64,000 bases of DNA. It comes from Branchipolynoe longqiensis. Lineage: Eukaryota; Annelida; Polychaeta; Phyllodocida; Polynoidae. Under the pieces are notes generated by a model. That model saw only the letters and a list, made by a program, of their open reading frames with translations. It was not told the DNA's origin and did not search any database. The stretch is taken from positions 77,713,447-77,777,446 of the forward strand of contig CM059193.1 in NCBI GenBank assembly GCA_030323885.1, given 5' to 3'. Position numbers and translations under genes: made by a program. Shown here piece by piece: positions 44,770 to 54,654 of this stretch; positions within the stretch are counted from its first letter, which is position 1; every line of letters starts with the position of its first letter.

Positions 44770-44985
44770 CCCTTGATAGGCACGACAGTTGGATGTATCA
44801 GGGCATCCGAGAGAATACAAATATCCTAATATGCTGGTCAGATTGCCAAAGGTTTCCACTGTTGCTGAGGAGTCACTGACAATTTTTGCACTGGCCCAAG
44901 AAGCTGAATCACTTGCCCCAACAATCCGAGCTCCACAACCTGCATTGACACTCTCAACCTCATCACTCATTGCCTGGGAGTGTTT
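44770..44985 (-). CDS. Exon: CAP-domain central part
   Basis: A 216-nt exon, phase 0-0, acceptor AATTTTAG, donor AAGGG|GTGAGT; the other two frames are closed. The 72 residues start K-H-S-Q-A-M and include C-G-A-R-I-V-G-A-S-D-S, W-A-S-A, E-T-F-G-N-L-T-S and end N-C-R-A-Y-Q-G. In CAP proteins this part holds the conserved Cys, the W-A helix and a G-E-N-L signature; here G-N-L-T lacks the cavity Glu and makes a potential N-glycosylation site (NLT). The end plus the next exon gives A-Y-Q-G-I-L...W-V-G-C, resembling H-Y-T-Q-x-x-W...V-G-C without its His. I infer a non-canonical CAP fold. Confidence 0.62.
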
Positions 44986-44999
44986 CTAAAATTCAAGAA

Positions 45000-45780
45000 G
45001 AAAGTGCAATCAGTTAAATTTCCATTGCTGATATAATTTTGTATTTCTGAGGCAATAACTCAAGAATATAGTTACTTAGCATGCTTAGAGAAATATTCTC
45101 TTAGTTTCTTATTATATATTTTGGTAATGGGAACATATATCTTTTTCAATGCCGAGCCACTAGTCTCTCAGCCATGTACAGTACATTGTAAATGGGAAGG
45201 TCTGTGAATACCTATGAAAGGCATATTCATAGACATATCTAGAATCTTAACTGGTGCACTTATCAAATATGTATTGCCACATAGAATTGCATACCAAGCC
45301 AATTTAATATAACCTGTTACTGCAGAGGCCCAAATTATCAGAGTTTTAGCGTGCTTGCCAAAACTAATTTAGTACATTTGCACTTCAAATATCTAAAAAG
45401 ATAAAACCATCGAACTATGCAACTTTAAAATGGCGGTTTCGTGTGTTAGTGGGTCAGCTTTCCATATTATGGGCTAATGTGGTGGGTTTCCATATAAACT
45501 GTGCAGTTATTATGGGTGAGGTGAATGTGAGGCGGGGAGGGGGGGGGTGTATAGTGGGGAGGGTGAGGGGGAGAGCCTATCTCTTATAAGTCCCCACACT
45601 CAATTTGGTCTGGTCTGCCACCTACTATATAGAGGATAGTTAGTTGCCTGTGTAGCAGAGGTGGACAATTGAGAAGGGGGGGGGATTAACAAATAATGAC
45701 ATGACAATGCAGTGCAGATAATACGTGTTTAGTTAAGAGGGACAAAAGTGCCGGGGCCCAGCCCTAGAGAAACAATAACT
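45000..45780. other. Intron sequence with MITE fragment
   Basis: 45290-45433 is a fragment of the ttaaagttgcatag MITE family ('ggcccaaattatcagagtt' to 'actatgcaactttaaa'). G-rich runs at 45535-45570 and 45675. No exon seen. Confidence 0.5.
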
Positions 45781-45784
45781 TGTA

Positions 45785-46405
45785 GTAGGGCGAGTGGTCT
45801 CCCAATGTGTTGCTACTTTGTCGTGGTGGGGAGGCTTGCGTGCCTCCGTGACCATGAGAGCTATACCGGCAGGGGCTAGCCCCCTGGTAGGTTTAACCAA
45901 GCCAGGCAGGACTCATGGTAGAGGACAGACTAAGAGCAGCAACTGGTCCTCCATGTTGGGGGTTGGGCATAGGGCCAACAACCCCACCCCGGAAAAAAGA
46001 ACAACGTTACAGAATCATGAACAAGAAACTCAAAAGTAACTAAGGCCCTGGAAGAGGATGGACCCCCAGCTGTAGGAAGTATGACGCCTAGTAGTGAAAG
46101 CCATTTGAAAGCTACTAGGCCGAAAACCATCATCTCTACCGAGACGCTGGAGATGGGTTGGCCATACCCTTCGCAAGCCTATATCCAACACCGCAAGACA
46201 TGCCCTCTCCTGGAATCCACAGGGGAAAAGGAAGAGAGGCAGGTCAAGAAACAGCTGGCACCGTGACCTAGAGGCAGATGTGAAGAGGTCGGGCCATACA
46301 TGGAGACAGCTGGAGAAGATGTCCCAGCACCGGGATAACTGGAGAGCCCTTGTTTGTGGCCTATGCCCAAAGTTGGGCGGCAGGCATAAGTAAGTAAGTA
46401 AGTAA
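45785..46405 (+). mobile_element. Internally deleted LINE (RTE-like) copy
   Basis: The 5' part (about 45800-46030: 'ggtggggaggcttgcgtgcc', 'taaccaagccaggcagg') is joined to a coding 3' end (46085-46390) and a tail (taag)n. Both ends present and the middle missing suggest a non-autonomous deletion derivative. Confidence 0.65.
46085..46390 (+). pseudogene. LINE ORF2 C-terminal tail
   Basis: Frame: R-R-W-R-W-V-G-H-T-L-R-K-P, then W-N-P-Q-G-K-R-K-R-G-R-S-R-N-S-W-H-R-D, then S-Q-H-R-D-N-W-R-A-L-V-C-G-L-C. W-x-G-H-x-x-R...G-K-R-x-x-G-R-P...W-R...D-R...W-R is the standard C-terminal tail of many RTE-like LINE ORF2 proteins. Confidence 0.75.
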
Positions 46406-47200
46406 GGGCGAGTGGGCAGAAAAAAAGATGCATTAACGGAGTAGTTGAAGTGCATGCATTGCTGGCTCGGCGATAAGTGAAGAGATAACAGTGGTCTAGC
46501 GATGGTGGTGGAAAAGGTGTGAATTCCCACTCGCCAATTGGGTGGGTAGGTGGCGGGTATATCTGCCTACGCAAAAGCACAGTAGGCGGGGGAGGAGGCG
46601 TATTGTTCTTGCCAAATCAAATGTAATGTATTAATGTATTAAACTAGTGTCATATTTGATACATTATCTAATTAAAATTCCATTTGATGCCTTCCTCTAT
46701 ACAGTTTTTTGTCTATATCTGTATGCCGAATTATATGTATCTTAAAATAATTTATATTGAAATAATTAATATAATTTTGGTAGGTGTGAAGAGCATTTGA
46801 AAATTATTTGATAGGAACAACTGATTTTATTTAGCTTCAAGACAAGGGAAGATAAGAATTTCTACTAATCCTTCAGCTTAATAGAGGAGGAATTTCTTTT
46901 CTCTATGCCAAAGATTAAAATACTAAGCCAAACTCTCTTTCTCCTCGTTTCATTTATACCGACCAATTTGTAAATACATGGGATATTTATTAGAATAAGT
47001 GGCTTAGAACAAAAGAGAATGAAATATATCATGCAATTGTGTAAGGCGAAGCAGCAGAAGCAGATAGACCAAGTGTATGCATTTGAAAGGTCTCCTATTT
47101 AATAGATCAATAGTAGACTATCAATCTATTAATAAACAAAATGTGTGAGGATTAATTAAAAAAGCCCGTGATGACCTGGAGAACAGGCTTTGACGCTATT
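46406..47200. other. Intron sequence, nothing recognised
   Basis: AT-rich; no domain-bearing frame and no clear repeat family up to the CAP exon at 47204. Confidence 0.4.
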
Positions 47201-47203
47201 TAC

Positions 47204-47292
47204 CAGTTCATTCATGTCGCTGGCACCAACTTGTCTCCGGAGGTAATTATTGTAATTTGTCATATCCATATTGAACTGCTTGTGTCTACATG
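47204..47292 (-). CDS. Exon: CAP-domain N-terminal part
   Basis: Twenty-nine codons plus a split codon (phase 1 in, 0 out), acceptor ...TTATCATATAG, donor CTG|GTAAAT. The reading CRHKQFN, then N-Y-N-N-Y-L-R-R-Q-V-G-A-S-D-M-N-E-L, mirrors the start of CAP domains (x-H-N-x-x-R-x-x-V-x-x-x-x-M-x-x-L). The usual first cavity histidine is replaced by Tyr or Asn. Joining to 44985 gives ...DMNEL-KHSQAM..., which continues the CAP helix pattern. The frame stays open past the donor for 12 codons, so a downstream donor is possible but would break the phase. The acceptor tract is mediocre. Confidence 0.6.
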
Positions 47293-48010
47293 CTATATGA
47301 TAAATGAAATATCATCATTATAAAACACTCAGATGTGTTGTCAGTTAGATAATTTACATACGGGAACAGAAGAGAACAAGGCAGAAATGGAAATAACAAC
47401 ATTTATTGGAGAACATAACCTGCAGGCAGGTCGGTCTTGGCTGGAGAACATATCGGTATCGTGTATCGTGTCTCGTGTCATAGTTAAATGACCGTGATAT
47501 TAGTGTCGTATCATATAGAGTACCAATCAGGTTAAATGATGTCAAGATAAGTATCAAGCATATCGAACAATGATTAATCAATTAGGAATGAGACTAGTTT
47601 CATGTTGATAAGTTTAGAGGAAATGTTAGGATCAAGAAAGAGATGAGAGAGAGAATAACTAGCACAGACAACCAGCAGCCCTCAACCCCTCCCCCTTTCA
47701 TGCATGATTATCGGGTGGGTGGGTGAAGCGACTTGCAAGGAGAAAGACCGGCAAGTGCAAGATGGTAGTCAGTAACAGAAGTAGAGCAAGAAAGTAGTGC
47801 GAGAGAAAAGAGTGCCCGTGTTCCCACCAGTAAATTATCCATGTTGAAAATCAACATGCGTAATGTTGCAGCATTTTCATGTAGATGAAACAATTACTGA
47901 ATTAGAGGTTATCAATGTGAATATTCATGCAATCGCAATGCATGTATATGAATAATTATTCCATTATGGGTTTGGTGATGCGTGTTCCTGATTATGTTAA
48001 TAAAACATGA
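47293..48010. other. Intron sequence, nothing recognised
   Basis: No coding or repeat signal beyond short simple sequence. Confidence 0.35.
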
Positions 48011-48523
48011 TACAGTATAACCTCATTAAATCAAGCTCGGTTAAACCAAACGATTGGTTAATCCAACTTTTCTCGGTGGCCCGGCAAAATACTACCATTT
48101 ATCGTATAAAAAAGTTGGTTAAACCAAAGTCGGTTAATCCAAAGTATCGGTTAATCCAAACAAAATTGTCGGACCCAGGCCACTTCCGGTACGGTTAAAC
48201 CAAACTTTTATGTGGTTATAAGGTCATTTGAGACCCCACCAACTTTTTTTTATATGATAAATGGTAGTATTTTGCCGGACTGCCGAAAAACAGTTTGGAT
48301 TAACTGATCGTTTGGTTTGAACTGAGCTTGGTTTAAGAGGGTTGTACTGTATATACATAACAAACAATAATCAAAGTGTCCACATGCATTGTATATTACA
48401 TGTGCAATACACGCTGACTCAAAGTCAAAGTCGAAGCCAAAGCTCGGTTAAACCAATGATCGGTTAATCCAAACAAATTTCTAGGGACCCTTCAAGTTTG
48501 GTTTAACGGGGTTAAACTGTATA

Positions 48524-48525
<2 letters not shown>
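48011..48525. mobile_element. pogo/Tigger-like MITE pair
   Basis: TACAGTATAACCTCATTAAA at left and 'gggttgtactgtata' at about 48352 are inverted ends. A second part follows to 'aacggggttaaactgtata' (about 48525). The CAGTATAACC-type terminus next to TA recalls pogo-family elements (inference). Related to 15200-15500. Confidence 0.7.

Positions 48526-48580
<55 letters not shown>
48526..48580. repeat. (AT)n microsatellite
   Basis: About 54 bp of pure AT repeat. Confidence 0.95.
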
Positions 48581-48581
<1 letters not shown>

Positions 48582-48599
48582 ACCGTCGGGCTATTCCAC

Positions 48600-49285
48600 C
48601 CCCGCTTAAGGCGAGCCTAACGTGTTAATATAAATAATTGTTTCCATGTGAATGTCTTGTGCCTCCTGCCGCCGGTTGTCTGTCATCCTGCCAGCCTGAC
48701 CCTTGACTAGCAATGTCCGAGGTGGAGAGTTCGACTCCTGACAGACCATGGGCAGAAGGCCCTTAATTAAATAAGATTATAGAGCAATCCAAATAGCAAT
48801 CTGAAGTTGACCATAGCGGTTAATAATATAAGTCTGGAGGACAGTAAAGAATGCAAGGAACGTTCATGTCACTTCTTAGGAGCTCACCATTTTATTCTTA
48901 CCTCTTACTAACAGAATGAATTTAGCAATATAACTTATGTTATGATTTAAATATAGTTCAACAGTGGAATGTATGTTATAAGTCAAATCCCCTCCCATTT
49001 AATTAAGTTAAATAAGTTTGGAATTTCCATTATAAAGGCCTAAATCTCGGCTAAAACATCGGAGCATGCAAAAACAAGTCCGATGGGTCTGGCTCCGAAG
49101 GCCCGACCTTCTATCGTTGCTAGGATAGTCACAATCGACGTATCCAAGCAACGCTTTACAGCAGGGAACCCTGCCTCGCAAAATGCGCGCCCGCGCAAAA
49201 TGCGTGCCGCGCAAAATGCGCGCCCGTGCAAAATGCGGTCGAGTAGTCTCGCCCACTTCATATATATATATACATACATAAATGC
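48600..49285. other. Intron sequence with tRNA-like fragment and gcgcaaaatgc repeat
   Basis: 'ggagagttcgactcctgac' at about 48724 looks like a SINE B-box region. 49180-49245 has four copies of 'gcaaaatgcgcgcccgc'-like 18-bp units. Confidence 0.45.
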
Positions 49286-49287
49286 AT

Positions 49288-49592
49288 ACTTTGTTGTTGT
49301 TTTACATTCTAGCAACATCTAAGGTCATATCAGGATGGGTACCGATTTCTGACATTCTACACTCAGGGTGACTTCATGGTGCAGCCCCACTGACATACTA
49401 GGCCATCAGAACCATGACCCGATATCCCACACTGTTAGATTATCCTGATACTGTGTCAACCAGCCCTTGTCCCATTCTATTAATGCTGAGTGCCAGACTA
49501 GGTAGCAACATGTATCAATTTTGTAAGTCATTGGTTCGACTCGGCTGGGATTCAAATTCCTTGCCTTCTGCATGGGAAGCCTGCACTGGTAT
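49288..49592 (-). mobile_element. SINE family 1 copy
   Basis: Inverse copy: tail 'ttacattctagcaacatct' at left, head 'ggctgggattcaaattcc' at right, followed by (ta)n. Confidence 0.75.
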
Positions 49593-49814
49593 ATATATAT
49601 ATAGTATAGTTATACGAATCTTACCTGGGAATAGATGATGGATAACTGTTGTTTTCCCGAGGTATAAGCCTTGGATAGACGTGGGCTAGGGAGAAGGAAG
49701 CACATCCGGGTCCAGCAATCTTTACCTACTTATTCAGGATGAAAACGACCTATAAACAATGGATACTATGATTTCCCGTATTGGTACGATTAACGGAATA
49801 GACGTGGCAGGGTG

Positions 49815-49959
49815 TGTAAGATGTGGGCGTGTCAACTATGTACGGAACACGGGGCTCTGTATGTTGGTGACGTAAGCGGTCACATGACGAGGGCCAGGGA
49901 ATGGGAATAATAAAGTAGTCACCCACTGGAACTCAATGTGTTCACACTCATTTACTACA
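49815..49959 (+). repeat. 5' LTR of gypsy element
   Basis: 145 bp; includes 'ggaataataaagtagtcacc', with an AATAAA-type signal near its end. Confidence 0.9.
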
Positions 49960-50044
49960 TGGTGTCAGATGAGAAAAACAAGTACAAAGAAGAAAAACCA
50001 GAAACCATGGCTTTGTCAGGACTAAAACCCCGGCACCATTAATA

Positions 50045-50905
50045 TTGGACAACAATATGGCGATGAACTGGAGAGCGTGGTTGAGTTCCTACGAAAGATA
50101 TGCCGGGGCGGCGGGAGTGACGTCGAAAGCAGAAAAAGTGCAGTGCTTCATATTCCTGCATGTCGCTGGCCCCGAAGCACAAAAAGTATACCGAACATTC
50201 AAGATAGAAGACAGTGACAAGGAAAAAATGAACCCCCTCATAGAGTTATTTCGAACATACTGTGAGGGAAAACAGAACATTACAGTCACTCGCTACCAAT
50301 TCAATTCATATAATCAAACAACAGAGAGTATAGTATGGACGTCTACATACGAGAGCTACAGCACAGGATAACGTTCTTTGAGTACGGCGATATTGAAAAA
50401 TCACTTTTATGCGACCGTCTAGTTTGTGGCGTAAAAGATAAAAGACTCAGAAACAGACTTTTACAGACGCCTAATCTAAATGTGGAGAGATGCACGGAGA
50501 TGTGTCGACTCAGTGAACACCAAGCAACATTAGTAGGAGATGGCAGTAATGAATTGGAAAATCAAGTCGACGAAATGACAAGGTTTATGCATAGGCAAGC
50601 CCCACCACCCGCAACGCACACCATGTCAATGGGGTCAAGGTCAGTACGGGGGCAGCAGTACAACAGAGGAGGCGCAGCACAATCTGAATGCACCCGATGC
50701 GGCTACACACACAATAGAGGCAAATGCCCTGCGACGGGAAAGGAATGCGCTGGGTGCCATAAAATAGGCCACTTCATCAAGATGTGTAGAAGCAGGCAAA
50801 CAACGAGGAGGAAACCGATCTCTTCGTGGGCGCCATCGGTGAAGCAGACAACACAAACACAGACTTGTGGTAGACGGACATATACGTTGGAAATACACAA
50901 ATACG
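50045..50905 (+). pseudogene. gag: Gypsy gag with CCHC knuckles, one frameshift
   Basis: First part 50045-50340: N-W-R-A-W-L-S-S-Y-E-R-Y-A-G-A-A-G, then Y-C-E-G-K-Q-N-I-T-V-T-R-Y. A frame change at about 50335 leads to M-D-V-Y-I-R-E-L-Q-H, then C-D-R-L-V-C-G-V-K, then two knuckles C-T-R-C-G-Y-T-H-N-R-G-K-C and C-A-G-C-H-K-I-G-H-F-I-K-M-C. About 280 residues, normal for this group. It would package RNA in a particle if intact. Confidence 0.85.
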
Positions 50906-51200
50906 CTTCAAATTAGACACGGGCTCAGAAACAAATATAGTGCCAGAACAATATTTGACCAGTTGATGAATACTGTTTTGAAACCTTCAAGATGTCGGTT
51001 GGTTACATATACGGGACAACACATCTACCCAGAAGGCCAGGCGGACATCAAAGTAAACAACCAGATGTTACGTTTCCAAGTCACCGCTAATGGAAGCCCG
51101 ATCCTTGGAAAAAGCGCATGTGTCCTGTTAAACCTTCTCACCCGAGTCAACACTGTCAACAAACAAACAGCCACACAACCCGATGCAAACGAACTGGTAA
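50895..51200 (+). pseudogene. Gypsy protease region, frameshifted
   Basis: 'ttagacacgggctcagaa' at about 50913 encodes L-D-T-G-S-E (aspartic protease site), but the continuation F-D-Q-L-M-N...L-V-T-Y-T-G lies in another frame (50867-51463), so a shift occurs just after the active site. Confidence 0.7.
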
Positions 51201-52720
51201 ATACCTATAATGACGTTTTCCATGGTCTAGGAACCATAAAAGTTAACGCAAAGATTCACATGGATCATAATGTTCAGCCAATCATTGACCCACCACATAG
51301 AATCCCACACGCCATTGAAAATGATGTAAAAGAAGAGCTAGACCATATGTTAAAGCTGGGAGTTATGATCAAACAGGAGGAGCCGACCTTGGGTAAGCTC
51401 AATAACCATTGTCACAAAACCAGGAAAGATAAGGGTATGCTTGGACCCCACAAAGCTCAATAAAGCAATCCTACGTGGGCCCTATCCCACAAGAACGATA
51501 GAGGAGGTTGTTGCCAAAACCCATGGGGCCAAGTTTTTTACCGTACTTGACGCCAACAGCAGGTACTGGCAAATACTCCTAGATGAGCATAGTTAAAAAA
51601 TCTGCACGTTCAACACTCCATGGGGCAGACACCGCTATGAGCGGCTGCCTTTCGGAATCAAAACGGCAGGAGACATTTTCATAGAACAAATGAATAACAT
51701 ACTAGGTGATCTGCCAGGAGTAAGTGTCATAGCTGACGATATTTTAATCTATGGGGCAACAATCCAAGAGCAAAACACCCGGTTAGAAAATGTCCTGAAA
51801 AGAGCAATGGAGGTAACCTCAAATTGAATCCGAAAAAGTCTAAAATCTGTCAAACCCAAGTAAATTATGTCGGCCATACCCTAACGCCAAGAGGCCTGAA
51901 ACCCAATGCCGAATGCATACAAGCGATCACAGATATGCCCACGCCTGGTAACACGTCAGATATCCAACGTTTCTTAGGAATGGTGGGATACGTTTCAAAA
52001 TTCATTTCAAACCTATCTGAAATGTCAAAACCCTTAAGGATACTGTTAAATCGTGAGGTAGCGTGGCATTGGGACGAGGACCAAATGAAAGCGTTCATAA
52101 AACTCAAAACGGCATTGGTACAAGCCCCAGTATTGAAATACTATAATGTGAACGAAAAAATAGTCATCCAATTAGATGCCTGTAAATCTGGACTAGGGGC
52201 AACACTTTTCCAAAATAACCATCCCATTGCAATGGCTTCTAAAGCATTGAACACTGCCCAAAGCAGCTATGCTGTAATTGAAAAGGAACTTTTGGCAATA
52301 TGTTTCGGTTGCCAAAAGTTCCACGATTACATATTTTGAAAAGAAACAATAATTGAGACAGACCACAAGCCGTTAGTGGCAATCATGAATAAGCCGTTGT
52401 ACCAACTGTCCGCCAGGATGTAGAGGATGCGAATGCGTCTTCAAAATTATGACTTAACCATCACATACAAAAAGGGTACCTCTATGTACTTTGCAGATGC
52501 CTTGTCTCACGCACATTCAACAAGCACAGAACCACAAAACCTGTTTGACAAAGACATCTCGATAGCTGCCCTAGAGATCATCAAGGATGATCTAGATCAC
52601 ATCGCCAAAGCTACACAAAATGATGAAATGCTCATCGAAGTCATCAAATATACATGTACAGGTTGGCCAGAAACAAATAACGCACTGAGACCAAACACAA
52701 AACCATATTTCACCTATTGA
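51180..52720 (+). pseudogene. pol: Gypsy RT-RNase H, several stops
   Basis: Pieces in changing frames: V-Q-P-I-I-D-P-P-H-R, A-D-D-I-L-I-Y (RT Y/A-x-D-D site, about 51734), then 51824-52339 (V-G-H-T-L-T-P-R-G, F-L-G-M-V-G-Y, I-V-I-Q-L-D-A-C-K-S-G-L-G, A-V-I-E-K-E-L-L) ending in TGA, then T-D-H-K-P-L-V, a TAG, and R-M-R-L-Q-N-Y. Single-base changes at about 51595, 51825, 52339, 52422 and 52718 interrupt it. The domains themselves are otherwise conserved. Confidence 0.85.
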
Positions 52721-52750
52721 CACAAAATCACAATCAACAATAACACCCTC

Positions 52751-53866
52751 ATGAAAGGTGATCGGATTATAATCCCAAAAAAATTACAACCTGAAATGTT
52801 AGATAAAATCCATGGATCGCACCTCAGCATAATAAAGTGCAAACAATTGGCTAGGGATTACGTGTACTGGCCTGGAATAAATAGCCAGATTGAGGACAAA
52901 GTATCCAGATGCGAAATTTGTCAATCATTAAGAAACAAACCACATTCAGAGCCGTTAATCAATCATGAAATTCCAAATTTACCTTTCAACAAAATAGGGG
53001 TCGATTTTTTCCAGGTACAAAACCGACATTTCATAATAATCATAGATTATTATTCGAAATACCCCGAAATCATGGAACTAAAAGAAACCACCAGTGAAGC
53101 CACCATCAAAACACTAAAACAGATGTTTGGCCGACATGGCATACCACGTACCGTGGTCACAGACAATGGGCCACAGTTCACAAGTACGAAATATAAACAA
53201 TTTGCAAATGATTATAACTTCACACCAATACATACAAATCCCTTATACCCGCAGAGTAATGGGCAAGTGGAACGATATGTGCAAATGCTAAAAAGCATCA
53301 TAAAAAAGGCAATGCTAGCCAAATCAGACATTAACTTAGCTCTCTTAAATTATCATAACACCCCATTACTAGGACTAGACGCATCACCGGCACATCTTTT
53401 AATGAATCGTAGACTCAGGTCAAAACTACCAGCAAACGCCAAACACCTAAAACCAAAAGCTGAACACTCCAGAATCAAACAAATCAAAATCAAACAAAGA
53501 ATCCAAAAAAAATACTTTGATAAAAAAGCCACCAGAGAACACAAAACACTAAACGTCGGAGACAAAATAAGATACATCACTCACAAACACAAATGGGCAC
53601 CAGGAAAAATCACCAAAATAAACAATCCAACACGACGAGATTACGAGATAATCAACAACGAAAATAATAAATTACGAAGAAACAGAGTACAATTATTCAA
53701 AGCAGAAACAAATGACACCGCCACACCAATCCAGAACCGAACCGAAAGACCCGAAGTGCAACACAGCGAACCACAAATACAAATACAAAAACCCCCCACC
53801 ACAAACACTGGGTACATAACCAGGTCAGGTAGACTGAGTAGCCCAGCAGAGCGTTGGGAAGACTAA
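52751..53866 (+). CDS. pol: Gypsy integrase, intact frame
   Basis: A 371-codon frame. H-H-C-C zinc finger (H-x-x-H-L-S...C-E-I-C-Q), then the D-D-E core: I-G-V-D-F-F, V-T-D-N-G-P-Q-F, and N-G-Q-V-E-R-Y, with I-I-D-Y-Y-S-K-Y-P-E and H-G-I-P-R-T between them. The basic C-terminal region is long (K-I-K-Q-R-I-Q-K-K-Y-F), with no chromodomain seen. It would join element DNA to the target. The upstream stops mean it is not made as part of a polyprotein. It ends about 390 bp before the 3' LTR. Confidence 0.9.
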   Translation: MKGDRIIIPKKLQPEMLDKIHGSHLSIIKCKQLARDYVYWPGINSQIEDKVSRCEICQSLRNKPHSEPLINHEIPNLPFNKIGVDFFQVQNRHFIIIIDYYSKYPEIMELKETTSEATIKTLKQMFGRHGIPRTVVTDNGPQFTSTKYKQFANDYNFTPIHTNPLYPQSNGQVERYVQMLKSIIKKAMLAKSDINLALLNYHNTPLLGLDASPAHLLMNRRLRSKLPANAKHLKPKAEHSRIKQIKIKQRIQKKYFDKKATREHKTLNVGDKIRYITHKHKWAPGKITKINNPTRRDYEIINNENNKLRRNRVQLFKAETNDTATPIQNRTERPEVQHSEPQIQIQKPPTTNTGYITRSGRLSSPAERWED

Positions 53867-54257
53867 AACACTACCATTACAACCAAACAAAACAAACATA
53901 GCTGACCGTAAAGTGGACAGTAGGTTGTGCCAAAAATATATATATATATTGTAATTGTCATTATATCATGTAAGGTTGTATGATAAAACATGTATCACCA
54001 ACATGTATCAAACGTTTACAAATGTACCCTGTAAGACAACAAGGAAATATGATGATTGTACCACTGACATATTTCAAACATTGATGATCGACTGTTCTAA
54101 AATGTATATATATTGATAAGAGTTTAACAAAAAGTTGTTAGTTGTGTTACTGACAAATTGAAAATGTACTGTACATTGCATCAAACAAATTGTGGACAAA
54201 CTACATCCTGCTGTTAACATCAACGAAAGTCATTAAGTAAAACTTATGGAAGGGAGA
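53867..54257 (+). other. Gypsy 3' untranslated region
   Basis: AT-rich, no frame; ends in the polypurine tract before the 3' LTR. Confidence 0.6.
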
Positions 54258-54402
54258 TGTAAGATGCGGGCGTGTCAACTATGTACGGAACACGGGGCTC
54301 TGTATGTTGGTGACGTAAGTGGTCACATGACGAGGGCCAGGGAACAGGAATAATAAAGTAGTCACCCACTGGAACTCAACGCGTTCACACTCATTTACTA
54401 CA
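54258..54402 (+). repeat. 3' LTR of gypsy element
   Basis: 145 bp, same ends as the 5' LTR, preceded by a polypurine tract. Confidence 0.9.
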
Positions 54403-54654
54403 GGGTGTGGTGGGAGGGCCCTAGCCCACGTCTATCCGAGGCTTATACGTCGGGAAAACAACAGTTATCCATCATCTATACCCAGGTAAGATTTGTATAA
54501 CTATACTCTTTTAGCTCGGTATTAAGTCTCAGGCTAGCCTCAGGCTAGGGAGACTTTTACGTAATTCATTTTTATCCTTAATTATCATCATCATATCATT
54601 ATTACATTGTATCATACATTCTCAAATATTTAAACTCGTTCTCACCTTGTAGTA

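Larger units (their letters stand above)
49815..54402 (+). mobile_element. Gypsy-type LTR retrotransposon with 5-bp target duplication
   Basis: LTRs 49815-49959 and 54258-54402 (145 bp each, TGTAAGATG...TTTACTACA) differ at about six sites, several of them C/T. Target duplication GGGTG at 49810-49814 and 54403-54407. Primer-binding start TGGTGTCAGATGAG follows the 5' LTR; the purine tract GGAAGGGAGA precedes the 3' LTR. Order gag, protease, RT, RNase H, integrase. Gag and RT have frameshifts and stops; integrase is intact. A fairly recent but dead copy, related to the element at 11672 (same primer site and gag). Confidence 0.92.
49605..54515. mobile_element. Palindromic DIRS-derived stub containing a gypsy element
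   Basis: The left arm (about 49605-49692: 'atagttatacgaatcttacc' ... 'atagacgtgggctaggg') is the inverse of the right arm (about 54423-54510: 'ccctagcccacgtctatcc' ... 'ggtaagatttgtataacta'). Next to the left arm, 'ggagaaggaagcacatccgg' + 'gtccagcaat' (49691-49720) also occurs, inverted, just inside the right terminus of the DIRS element (about 59524-59557). So the stub is a short DIRS relative; without the gypsy it would be about 320 bp. Confidence 0.7.

Noticed and set aside
44789..44989. Plus-strand frame over the CAP exon
   Set aside because: Shadow of the minus exon, which has splice sites and matching phase.
46030..46580. Minus frames of 133 and 166 codons
   Set aside because: Antisense to the LINE ORF2 tail, which has the recognisable motif on the plus strand.
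47168..47203. Longer form of the first CAP exon using the next GT
   Set aside because: The donor CCAG|GTCATC is weaker and leaves phase 1, which does not fit the phase 0 start of the next exon.
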